Shown here: piece by piece, positions 50,278-58,457 of the stretch
Layout: the number at the start of each line of letters is the position of its first letter
Position numbering within the stretch: position 1 is the stretch's first letter
Assembly: GCA_017506865.1 (NCBI GenBank)
Contig: JAFCMP010000290.1
Location: 806,001-870,000, forward strand
Length of the DNA: 64,000 nucleotides
Source of the DNA: Tribonema minus
Lineage: Eukaryota; Sar; Xanthophyceae; Tribonematales; Tribonemataceae
Reading direction: 5' to 3'
Notes under the pieces: generated by a model
Database searches by the model: none
What the model was told of the DNA's origin: nothing
What the model saw: only the letters and a program-made list of their open reading frames with translations
Position numbers and translations under genes: made by a program

Positions 50278-50607
50278 ATGGAAGCCTCTGCACTCGCCGA
50301 GATCGCCGAGAACACCGCCAAGACCAACCAGCTGCTGGAGCGACTCCTCGTCGAGCAAGACGAGCAGTTCAAGGCCACCAACGAGATGCAGCACGTGATA
50401 GACGAGAAGCTGGCGCGCGTACTGACCGCCATCGGAGAGGGCGACTCCGACGACATGGAGCACAATGAGTCTCTGCGGGGGATAGTGAACATGGTGTGCC
50501 ACTTTGCATCCGAGACGGCGGATAGACTAGAGACAATTCAGAATCGCGGCCAGGGTCTGGGGCAGAGGAGGGGAGCGACCCGCGGGGTTCCCCGCAACGG
50601 CCGGTGA
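50278..50607 (+). CDS. Small coiled-coil viral protein, 109 residues
   Basis: ATG 50278. Mostly helical and acidic (ALAEIAENTAKTNQLLERLL; EQFKATNEMQHVIDEKLARV), then a basic Gly/Arg tail (GQGLGQRRGATRGVPRNGR) that could bind nucleic acid. Located immediately before the integrase gene on the same strand. Family unknown. Confidence 0.6.
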   Translation: MEASALAEIAENTAKTNQLLERLLVEQDEQFKATNEMQHVIDEKLARVLTAIGEGDSDDMEHNESLRGIVNMVCHFASETADRLETIQNRGQGLGQRRGATRGVPRNGR

Positions 50608-50689
50608 GAATGTTCTCCGCGAGCACCATAATACGAAAACGTGACAATATCTGCCTCCCGTGTCAAACTTTTTCTCGCGCCCCTTGTAA

Positions 50690-52048
50690 ATGCCTGTGTC
50701 ATCCGAAGTTCGTGCCGATGCCATCAGAGAAGTTGCAGATGCTAAGGAGCACCACGACGTGTCCGAGGCCGGGAACACCAAGTTCAGGTCGAAATTAAGC
50801 CTGGCGAGTTGTTTCAAGTTCAAGAGTCCCCAGGATATAGCAGAGAGGTTTCCGTTTCCCGATGAGCTGGACTGGGACGACGAAAACGACATTTACTGGT
50901 GGAGCGGTAGAATCGTGCTCCCGCAGCCGCTCGTCTACGGAATTCTGGAAAACGAGTTCAACGATCTTCCCTCGTCGATGGGAGTGACCAAGTTCTTCCA
51001 CTACCTTAAGGAACGCTACATTGGCGTAAGTGCATCTCAAGTGAGCAAGTACCTAAGGACATCCGATGCCCACCAGCAGTACTTTCAGCGCACTCGCAGC
51101 AGCAAGACGCAGACGACGGTGCCGAAGGGACCCTGTCACACTGTCAGTATCGACTTTGGATATCTACAGGCGAAGGGAGAGGACACCAACACGAAGAAAT
51201 TCGACATGCCCTATGTGCTAGTTTGCCAGGACAATTTCACAAAGTTTTTGAGGGCGAAGGTGCTAAGGACGAGGGAGGCGGCGGTGTACGTGCCCGCTCT
51301 GCAGGAGATGATCGACTCCATGCCTAGCAAGCCAAAGTATATCTGAAGCGATAATGAGATGCGCGGAGCGGCCGAGTACCGGGCGTTCTGCAAGGAAAAC
51401 GGGATAACCGCCATTTCCAGTTTACCCGCGAATCCGACGGGGAACGCCGCTGCCGAGTCGAGTGTCAGAATCCTCAAGACCTTACTGTTTAGCTACTGGC
51501 AAGGGGATGGCGCGAGTCGGAAGAAGGTGAGGCTGACGGCCGACTTGGATAAGGTGCTGCGCGTGATCAACAACTCCCAGAATGCCGTCACGGGCTACAG
51601 GCCATCCGATCTCCAGGATCCTGACTGTCCCAAGGCGGTGCTGGTGAAGGTCAAGGCCACTCTGTTCGCCCTCGCCAAGGGACGCACGCTCTCGCAGAAG
51701 ATGAACTACAAGCTCGAAAAGGGAGACAATGTCCGAATCGACGTCATCGCCTTGTCCAACAACATTCGGCAACTTCGTAAGCAGGGGAGGTGGAAGTCGA
51801 GTCACAACGCATCGTTCTCGGAAGAGGTGTACACGGTGAAGTCGCATTCGGACGTAGACAACACGGTGCGGGTCGAGGAGAGTCCGCGTGTGTTTTTGCG
51901 CGGACAGTGCCTACTGGTGCCGAAAGTAGAGGATCGGGAGAAGATGGTTACCGAGTGGCAGTGCAAGCGAAAGGCAGACGGAGTCCCCGAAGGCAGGGAA
52001 GACGCTTTCGGCATCCAATCACGCCAGAAAACATTAGAGGAATTGTGA
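50690..52048 (+). pseudogene. PLV rve-family integrase with internal TGA
   Basis: A retroviral-type integrase expected to insert the viral genome. It is 452 codons from ATG 50690. Catalytic D155 (HTVSIDFGYL), D221 (SDNEMRG) and E256 (GNAAAESSV) are all present and correctly spaced (35 between the last two). Codon 219 is TGA (51344-51346), immediately before SDN. The intact homologue at 13006-14229 has Arg at this point (IRSDNG), so CGA to TGA, a C-to-T change at a CpG, is the likely event. The stop removes the second and third catalytic residues, so the written protein would be inactive. The C-terminal part (RQLRKQGRWKSSHNASFSEE) is SH3-like, as in the homologue. Confidence 0.9.
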
Positions 52049-52055
52049 GGAGAAC

Positions 52056-52214
52056 ATGGACGCGGAGAACGTCATAAACAACCCGTGGTCGTCTATTCGA
52101 GTTTACGACAGGCGGGCGGTCATGCGATATCTACAAACAAGCAGAGAGACTGCCGCGCAGAAGAAGCACAATGGTATGTATTTCAATTTGGTGACGCACA
52201 TGGAATGGGACTAG
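52056..52214 (+). CDS. Small viral ORF, 52 residues
   Basis: ATG 52056 lies 8 bp after the integrase stop (MDAENVINNPWSSIRVYDRR, then AVMRYLQTSRETAAQKKHNG) and the frame closes with TAG at 52212. It overlaps the end of the convergent minus-strand gene by 4 bp. The sequence looks coding but no function is recognised. Confidence 0.4.
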   Translation: MDAENVINNPWSSIRVYDRRAVMRYLQTSRETAAQKKHNGMYFNLVTHMEWD

Positions 52215-52510
52215 ACGTTCCACGTGTAGTAATCCGACCTGGCGTCGTCCTCCTCGTCTTCCTTGCAGAAACGGCAGCTGTACGGACACTCAGACGCCAG
52301 GTGCACCGCCTCCTCCACGAACCGCGGTTCTCCGGAGTAGTACCACTCGACGGTGGCGAAGAAGTCCTTTCCGGAACGGTCGAACATGACCTTGAGTGCT
52401 CGCAGCAGCACGGCCCTGTTCGTCAGCACGCTGGACAGGTGCACTGCTTCCGTCCGGATCCGCTTGATGACGTCCATGGGCAGCTCGGGCGCAGCTCTCT
52501 TGGCGACCAT
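52211..52510 (-). CDS. Small zinc-binding-like viral protein, 99 residues
   Basis: The ATG at 52510 is the best start. The frame is open far upstream but that part covers a conserved non-coding block and looks non-coding. The protein is helical (PMDVIKRIRTEAVHLSSVLT; RAVLLRALKVMFDRSGKDFF) and ends in a Cys pair region (CPYSCRFCKEDEEDDA) with an acidic tail. Family unknown. Confidence 0.55.
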   Translation of the reverse strand: MVAKRAAPELPMDVIKRIRTEAVHLSSVLTNRAVLLRALKVMFDRSGKDFFATVEWYYSGEPRFVEEAVHLASECPYSCRFCKEDEEDDARSDYYTWNV

Positions 52511-52804
52511 TGCACTTGGACGAAGTTTTAGTCTCGGTGCGGAGAGCGAGGGGGTGAGTGAGTTGTGAGCAGTGGTGGGCAGTAGGCGCCCAAGTGGAAG
52601 CATTTTGAAAATAAGTCGGAGCAGAGCCTTGGGCAAATAGATCATTCCAGATGGATAGGTTACGAGAATCGGCCTGTTTCTTCCCTCGTCTTCCCTCGTG
52701 AAAAATGACGTGTACCGCACACCGAGGATCGGTGCCCGCTCCCCTCTAATTGGCGTCCGAATCCAGTGACCGTTTGCGACAGCTGAAGGAGCGGCCCGAC
52801 AGTA

Positions 52805-52859
52805 GGCATCTTGGATCATGCGGCCCGGCGGGGCCTGCCCCGTGCGCGTGGATAGGTTT
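52805..52859. repeat. Internal copy of the 55-bp terminal block
   Basis: GCATCTTGGATCATGCG, then CGGGGCCTGCCCCG, then GTGGATAGGTTT. It matches the blocks in both terminal repeats (35590-35644, 60656-60710) with a few substitutions. It sits in the ~470-bp gap (52511-52981) between a minus-strand and a plus-strand gene, a position suited to a bidirectional regulatory region or an origin. Confidence 0.75.
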
Positions 52860-52981
52860 GTAAAGAAAGAAAACCAAGCCAGCCCCGGGGACCCCCGCCG
52901 GGCCGCAACAGCCATCATCTTCGTGCGCGTTCGGGTGCCGCCGCGGGATTAAAATGTCATCCGAGGGTATACAAGCGAACC

Positions 52982-53314
52982 ATGGCCGAGACTAACAACA
53001 CGACCGAGCTGATCATCCGGGGGATGGACTACGCGCGCGCCCACAACAAGCTCATGATCTCCCAGCACAAGTGTCCCGTCTGCGGCATCTCCAAGGCGCA
53101 CTGCGAGGACCCCTACCGCAGCCTCAAGCAGCACATCGCCCGCCCCCTGGGCCAGGCCCTCGAGCTGTGGCACAGCCTGTTCTGGAAGGTGCACTACACG
53201 ACGCAGGAGGACAAGTTCATGGCCAAGATCAGCTCGATGGAGGATGTGGAGAAGAGGATCGAGCAGTACTTCGGACTGCCCGTATTGGAACGGCTGAAGG
53301 GAATGCACAACTGA
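52982..53314 (+). CDS. Small zinc-finger viral protein, 110 residues
   Basis: ATG 52982. Contains CPVCGISKAHCEDPYRSLKQ followed by HIARPLG, a C-x2-C-x6-C...H arrangement consistent with a zinc finger, then a helical C-terminus (VEKRIEQYFGLPVLERLKGM). Converges on the polymerase-helicase gene with 2 bp between the two stops. It may bind DNA or RNA. No named family. Confidence 0.6.
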   Translation: MAETNNTTELIIRGMDYARAHNKLMISQHKCPVCGISKAHCEDPYRSLKQHIARPLGQALELWHSLFWKVHYTTQEDKFMAKISSMEDVEKRIEQYFGLPVLERLKGMHN

Positions 53315-53316
53315 AT

Positions 53317-56300
53317 TTAACACGTCTTCTGTTTCTTCAAGCTGAATGGTGTGCTCCAGTCGAAATCGATGCGCGGCCTCTTGATCTTGTCCGCCAGTAG
53401 GTTGAACGTCTGCTTGTGCGCCTCCGCGTACACTGCATCGCCCCGGAACATTTCCGCCAGCGCATCCAACTCTTCCCTCGACTTGTCCGCCGTAGGCTCG
53501 AATCGGCCCTGTTGCGGGGGAGCGACACCGTGCTTGGCCACGAATCTGGCCGCGTCGTCTGGCGCCGCCCTGTTTTCCAGCAATTCCTTCATCTGACCGA
53601 CGGGCCTGATGGGGACATGATCCTTGACCTGCAGGGCGAGCGCCTCCTTCAGGGCGATGATCGTCCTGGCGAACATGGTCTGTTTCGCATCGCCCGTCTT
53701 GATGTTCATCAGCGTGAGGGCCTTAATGTGCTGCGTCGCGCCCTCCGCGTCGAACTCGTGATGATGGACTTTCGTCGTCCTGTCCATCGGGTCAGCGACG
53801 CCTAGTGCCGTCAGCAGCCCGTGGCAGTGCATGGCCACCAGTCCGTCGTGAGGCCCCTGCGTCGACATCGCTCCGTTCTTGGCCACCGACTTGACGAAGT
53901 CGATCTTGAGCAGAGTCGGATCCGCGCAGCGTAAAACGTCCCACCTCCTGAAGTGAGACGCATGGCTCGACAGGTACGGAACCAGTCCCGCCGCCGTCTC
54001 GTGAGAAAGGGTAGGGAACCGCTTCCTGGCGTCCACCAGCGGCAGGATCCTGTTCTTGATGCTGGCAAGGCTGAGATCGAGATCAGGGTAGCGGTACCCG
54101 ATGTCGTAGTCATCCTCCAGGCTCAGTTTGAGCCCCGTGGCGATCCTATTGAGACAGCCGAGCGTTTGTTCGTCGCCCATCAGCTGCTCGACGTCGATGG
54201 CCGCGAGGGCAGCCGCGTCAGCCGCCTTGAGCACGGCGCCCTGTTCCCTCGCCTCCCTGACGCACCTCTCCGCATCGCCCACCTCCGTCGTGTCCGCCAC
54301 CACATCGAACCCGGACGACCGGAAGATGGCCACCAGGAAGCTGAGGAAGGCCGGGATCGAGTCGGTATAGCGCTTCTCCACCTTGGCGGCGCCGCACGCC
54401 AGCTTGAGTCCGTCCGGAATCGGCCGCTTCTCGTACACCGCGTCCTCCCTGTCGAGGGTGAACACCAGCTCCTTCCGGAACGCGTCGTAGCGGTTCTTGA
54501 AGGAGAGGTCCATCTCTGTCAGTCGCTTGTACTCCTCCTGAGTCTGCGCCGCGCAATCCTCCGAGACGGAGTCCTTATCCCTCATGACGGACTCGATGAT
54601 ACCAGCGTAGTTCTTGTGGTCGACGGCGACGTAGACGTGGTTGGTGGCGACGTTGCGGGCCCGTCCGGTCATCTGGTAGCAGTCCCGGGGGAGACACGAG
54701 TGGGTGCAAGGGAACACGAACACGCTGTCGATCTCCCCCGTGTAGTCGCACCCGACGGTGATGGTGGGAGTGATGATGATGACCTGGTACTTTTTGAAGT
54801 GGGCGTCCATGTCGTAGTGCTCGTGCTTGTTGTCCGTGTCGGCGGAGAAGAACCGCACCTTGTCCTTGCCGCAGATCTTGCCGGTGATGACAGCCAGGGC
54901 CCTCCCCTGATTCTTGCTGAGCGCGCACACCAGCACCCGCTTCTCCGACGCCACCTTCCCCTTGAGTTTGCTCATGATGTTGCCCGCCCCGCTGATGACG
55001 ACCCTCCTCTTGACGTGGCCGGGCTGGTCGTAGAAGTAGACCTGGCAGCTCTTGGCATCCTCCTCGATCCGAGAGCTCTGATTGGTCTCGATAAAGTAGA
55101 TGGCCCGCTCGCGCTTGCGGTGCTGCATGAGGATGCGCAGCTGTTCTCCGGCGATGGGGGTGGCGTGCATGAGGGCGTCCAGCGCGGCGATCCTCTCCGC
55201 CGTGTCGCACAGGTCCTGCAGGCGGCAGTAGTTGGCCATCTTGTGGGGGCCGTTCGTGGGGGAATCGATGGAGTTGCAGACGGTGGCCCACTCGTCCACG
55301 ACGACGAGGGCGTAGTTGTGCTTCCAGTCGACCTTGAGGCGGTGAAGGCTCTCGTACTCGATCAGGATGACGTCCGCGCCGGAGATGTGGTGGATCTCCC
55401 CCTTCGGGAGCTCGCTGTACTCGACCGCCTTGAGCCCCACCGCCTCGAATCGGGTGCGGGTGGAAGCGACCAGTGACTTGCGCGGGCTGACGAAGACGGT
55501 CTTCTTCCCCAGTGCCGCCATCGCCTTGGCCGCCTGGACGGCGGCGTAGGTCTTCCCCTGACCCATGCTCAGGCCGCATGCGATCATGGCCGCGGTGATG
55601 ACTGTTCCGTCCGGCTTCTTGCCCTGCCCCGGTATGATGAGGTCGAAGGGGGCGTAGGTAGGAGTGCCCTGCAGGACCGGCTCCTCGTCGTGGGCGACCT
55701 CGGGGGGCGCGGTGACCACCTCGGGAGGCGCCGCCTCGCCGTATGCGACCCCCAGCTCCTCCAGCGTCACTTCGTTTATGGGCTTCTCCTCCACCCTCAC
55801 CCTGAAGCCGGTCGTCTCGAAGGCGGCCTTCTCGAGGGTGTCCGTGTACCCCTCCGGGACGGGGCCGTGGGTCATGAAACCGTCGAACATCAAAATCGAC
55901 ACGTCGACATCGGGGACCGCGTCAACGAACGCCTTCAGAATCGAGTTCTCGATCTCCCCGACCACGGTGCTGAGGGCGGACAACATGGGGTTCTCCTTGT
56001 TCTGGCTTCGGGCTTTCTCAGTGTAGGAGAAGTAGGGCCCGCCCTTGCCGCAGAGGGAGTTGGCGACGGCCCGACACTCCTTGCTGAAGCCGGCGACCCA
56101 TGCGCTGTTGACCGGCACTCCCTCCAGTTTGGGTGCCGCGCCGTAGGTGAGCCCGATGAGGAACTCCTTCGCCGTGTCGTAGTCGCAGCCCAGCGCGTCT
56201 CGCACCTTCTCGCGGAAGGCCTTCGGATTCTCCACGTACTTGGCGAGCTTGGGACAGGGAATGCCATGGCGGCCGCAGAGCTGCAGGAGGATGGCGTGGT

Positions 56301-56676
56301 GGCAGGAGACCATGTCCCAGTCGCGGAAGAATCCCGCGCACAGGTAGTGCCTCGCGGGCCTGGCCAGGTTCTGCAGCCCCGCCCCCTTGATGAAGAGTCT
56401 GCCGGAACTGGCGCCCCTGGCGTAGCGGTACTCCGTGTAGGCAAAGCCTCCGTCGAGGAGTTTGATGCGGTGCAGCTGGCGCAGCGACGTCAGCAGATCC
56501 TTCTTGTCGATCTCCACCCTCGCCTTCTTGCTGGCGGCGCCCGCCCTCTTGGCGGCCTTGTCGCGGTTGTTCATGGCGTGCACCAGCCCCTCCTTCGCGA
56601 TGAGCGCTTTCAGCCTGGCGATCATCTCCTGACTGCGGAATTCGCGGCGAACGTGCGGCAAGAGCTGAGCGGCCAT
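53317..56676 (-). CDS. Fused family-A-like (TVpol) DNA polymerase and SF2 helicase, 1119 residues
   Basis: The replication protein of the virus. Residues 80-275 resemble the family-A-like polymerase of transposons, virophages and PLVs: motif A with Asp (FRDWDMVSCHHAILLQL, ~118-134), an O-helix-like segment (AKEFLIGLTYG, ~169-179) and motif C (VSILMFDGFMTHG, ~259-271). Residues 365-690 form a superfamily-2 helicase: Walker A SMGQGKTYA (~370-378), VSPRKSLVAS (Ia), VVVDEWA (DExx box, ~458-464), TPTITVGCDY and QMTGRARN (motif VI, ~668-675). This layout is close to origin-binding-protein helicases. The last ~400 residues are helical with no assigned domain. The frame has no stop or shift over 3.36 kb, despite the damage in other genes. 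Many PLVs pair TVpol with a superfamily-3 helicase, so an SF2 partner is notable. Confidence 0.8.
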   Translation of the reverse strand: MAAQLLPHVRREFRSQEMIARLKALIAKEGLVHAMNNRDKAAKRAGAASKKARVEIDKKDLLTSLRQLHRIKLLDGGFAYTEYRYARGASSGRLFIKGAGLQNLARPARHYLCAGFFRDWDMVSCHHAILLQLCGRHGIPCPKLAKYVENPKAFREKVRDALGCDYDTAKEFLIGLTYGAAPKLEGVPVNSAWVAGFSKECRAVANSLCGKGGPYFSYTEKARSQNKENPMLSALSTVVGEIENSILKAFVDAVPDVDVSILMFDGFMTHGPVPEGYTDTLEKAAFETTGFRVRVEEKPINEVTLEELGVAYGEAAPPEVVTAPPEVAHDEEPVLQGTPTYAPFDLIIPGQGKKPDGTVITAAMIACGLSMGQGKTYAAVQAAKAMAALGKKTVFVSPRKSLVASTRTRFEAVGLKAVEYSELPKGEIHHISGADVILIEYESLHRLKVDWKHNYALVVVDEWATVCNSIDSPTNGPHKMANYCRLQDLCDTAERIAALDALMHATPIAGEQLRILMQHRKRERAIYFIETNQSSRIEEDAKSCQVYFYDQPGHVKRRVVISGAGNIMSKLKGKVASEKRVLVCALSKNQGRALAVITGKICGKDKVRFFSADTDNKHEHYDMDAHFKKYQVIIITPTITVGCDYTGEIDSVFVFPCTHSCLPRDCYQMTGRARNVATNHVYVAVDHKNYAGIIESVMRDKDSVSEDCAAQTQEEYKRLTEMDLSFKNRYDAFRKELVFTLDREDAVYEKRPIPDGLKLACGAAKVEKRYTDSIPAFLSFLVAIFRSSGFDVVADTTEVGDAERCVREAREQGAVLKAADAAALAAIDVEQLMGDEQTLGCLNRIATGLKLSLEDDYDIGYRYPDLDLSLASIKNRILPLVDARKRFPTLSHETAAGLVPYLSSHASHFRRWDVLRCADPTLLKIDFVKSVAKNGAMSTQGPHDGLVAMHCHGLLTALGVADPMDRTTKVHHHEFDAEGATQHIKALTLMNIKTGDAKQTMFARTIIALKEALALQVKDHVPIRPVGQMKELLENRAAPDDAARFVAKHGVAPPQQGRFEPTADKSREELDALAEMFRGDAVYAEAHKQTFNLLADKIKRPRIDFDWSTPFSLKKQKTC

Positions 56677-56810
56677 GGTGGTGTATACACGGGCGCGAGA
56701 TTTTAATCGACAGGATGCACACGAACGCGCACAATCCAGAAAACCGCGGTGCGCGTTCGCGTACAGATCAGCAGAAATAATATATCGCCAGTGTATATCA
56801 GCACCGGACC

Positions 56811-57619
56811 ATGCTCGTACCCATCCGGATCGCGTACGAGGACTGCCACGTTGCCAGGGAGGCGGGAGCGTGGTTCGACTACCACGGGACCCGGCAGTGG
56901 TATGCCAAGAACATTCGGACCGCGCTGACGATGCAGAAATTTCTCGGTCCCGAGGCCATGGCGACCGTCTCTATGCTTCCCAACAGGATCTGGCTGGAGG
57001 AGAGAATTTTTTGGAGCAATCCCCGGATACTAAAAGGCACCACAGGACATTAATGCAATGATCAAGTTGAAGATTGCACAATCATTTGACTGAACAGCAA
57101 CAGTTCGCTTCAGGACGCTGTGCGGACGGTGATGCACCCGTCAAACTTCAAATCGAAGATGATGGTCAATACTGAGCGTGACAGTTGATGTTAAACTTCA
57201 ACTTGAAGTTATACTTCAATTACAGTAGCGTCTCGAGTCAAGTTTGTCCAATTTGAAGTTTGAAGATTGCACCATCATCCGCAAAGCGTCCTGAAGCGAA
57301 CTGTTGCTGTTCAGTCAAATGATTGTGCAATCTTCAACTTGATCATTGCATTAATGTCCTGTGGTGCCTTTTAGTATCCGGGGATTGCTCCAAAAAATTC
57401 TCTCCTCTGGACGTTCCCTTTGAGGAGAAGGGAGTAGCAAAGAAGGTGGGGGCCAAGTGGGACGTCGTGGCGAAGAGCTGGTACGCCCCCAACGAGGGGA
57501 CCAAGGACAAGCTGGGGGAGTTCGAATGGAGTCTCGAGGTGGAGGACGTGCCACCCGCCAGTCAGTTGGAGATGAACGAGGCCGACGGCGTGGAGTTTGA
57601 ACCGCCTTTCGAAGCGTGA
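56811..57619 (+). pseudogene. DUF5710-type protein split by a MITE
   Basis: 5' part 56811-56997 and 3' part 57411-57619. Removing the MITE and one CTGG gives exactly 132 codons in one frame. The 3' part has the DUF5710 signature (VPFEEKGVAKKVGAKWD, then KSWYAP). The 5' part contains a divergent second copy (IRIAYEDCHVAREAGAWFDY, then TRQWYAKN), so the protein has two tandem units. DUF5710 domains occur in primase- or mobile-element-associated proteins and may bind DNA; the function here is unknown. An AT-rich box (AATAATATATCG) precedes the start. The minus-strand polymerase-helicase gene diverges from it across 134 bp. Confidence 0.75.
56998..57406. mobile_element. 409-bp foldback MITE with 122-bp perfect arms
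   Basis: The left arm 56998-57119 (starts AGGAGAGAATTTTTTGGAGC) and the right arm 57285-57406 are perfect inverted copies of 122 bp. The 165-bp centre is AACTTCAA/TTGAAGTT-rich and non-coding. It is flanked by CTGG at 56994-56997 and 57407-57410. Identical arms imply recent insertion or gene-conversion upkeep. Excision restores the DUF5710 frame. Confidence 0.9.
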
Positions 57620-57754
57620 ACTCGGGTGCCTGTGCGATCTGTAAAAACGTTCTGGAATAAATCGCCAGCGGCCTTCTACTCTGAACTTTTTGGTGCCGAC
57701 GGATGCATCGTGTCCTGCGTTCACAACCACTCTCACAGCACCACATCCAGCACC

Positions 57755-58183
57755 ATGACTACCACTGCTGACATCGCCGCGAAGGTCCGTGTGGCGATGG
57801 GGGTCAAGTATCAGCGCATGGCTGGGCGCGAGAGCACGCTGAACGCCTTCATGGACTGCTTCGAGCGGGTCGGCCAGGGCGCCCTCGTGCTGCGCTACGA
57901 CTCGCCGGAAGACCTGTTCCGGAGCGCGAATGACCGCGATGACGTATGCCTCGGCTACTACAACACGGACGAGGACATCGAGGCCATCCGCTACCCCGAG
58001 CTGACCACCGCGGTCGAGGAGAACATGAGCATGAAGGGCAACTTCAAGGACGGGACGCCCTGTCCCAAGGAGGTCGTCATCGCTTTCGTAGTCGGAGACG
58101 GCGAGGGGGGATTCTGCCGCGAGTTATACAGATTCGATATCGACTACGTGCACGCGGACGGCCGCGAGTGCTGCAGCAAGTGA
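57755..58183 (+). CDS. Hypothetical viral protein, 142 residues
   Basis: ATG 57755 is chosen; an upstream extension exists in frame but is low in quality and rich in His/Ser. The protein (ADIAAKVRVAMGVKYQRMAG; ALVLRYDSPEDLFRSANDRD; KEVVIAFVVGDGEGGFCREL) is mixed alpha/beta and acidic. No family recognised. Same strand as the recombinase 275 bp downstream. Confidence 0.55.
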   Translation: MTTTADIAAKVRVAMGVKYQRMAGRESTLNAFMDCFERVGQGALVLRYDSPEDLFRSANDRDDVCLGYYNTDEDIEAIRYPELTTAVEENMSMKGNFKDGTPCPKEVVIAFVVGDGEGGFCRELYRFDIDYVHADGRECCSK

Positions 58184-58457
58184 AACATGAATACAAGATT
58201 CTTCCTTACAGTGATCCCTTCCTCATCTTGTTCGTCTCTTCCTGCAATGCTCGTTTCGGGAATTCAACCGACACGTGGATTCAAAAAAAGTTCTGAGCAG
58301 ACAGTTTCGGCGTTACGCCATAACGGGTAACCGACCTTCAACTCAGAGCTTTTTTCAAGTTTCTTCTCAGACTTTTTTTGTGTGGCGATGGATGCATACA
58401 ACGATGATTCACTCTCACTCTCACTCGCCGCAGCAGCAGCAACAACAGCCACTAGCC

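Noticed and set aside
52511..52918. N-terminal extension of the 99-residue zinc-binding-like gene to 235 codons
   Set aside because: The extension covers the conserved 55-bp non-coding block and has no protein-like pattern.
53953..56706. Long plus-strand open frames (507 and 338 codons) opposite the polymerase-helicase gene
   Set aside because: They are antisense shadows. The minus-strand frame carries ordered polymerase and helicase motifs and spans the whole region.
58275..58457. Longer start for the viral recombinase
   Set aside because: The upstream in-frame part is Phe/His/Gln-rich and lacks protein-like pattern; the ATG at 58458 begins the conserved-looking sequence. The ATG at 58391 remains a minor alternative.
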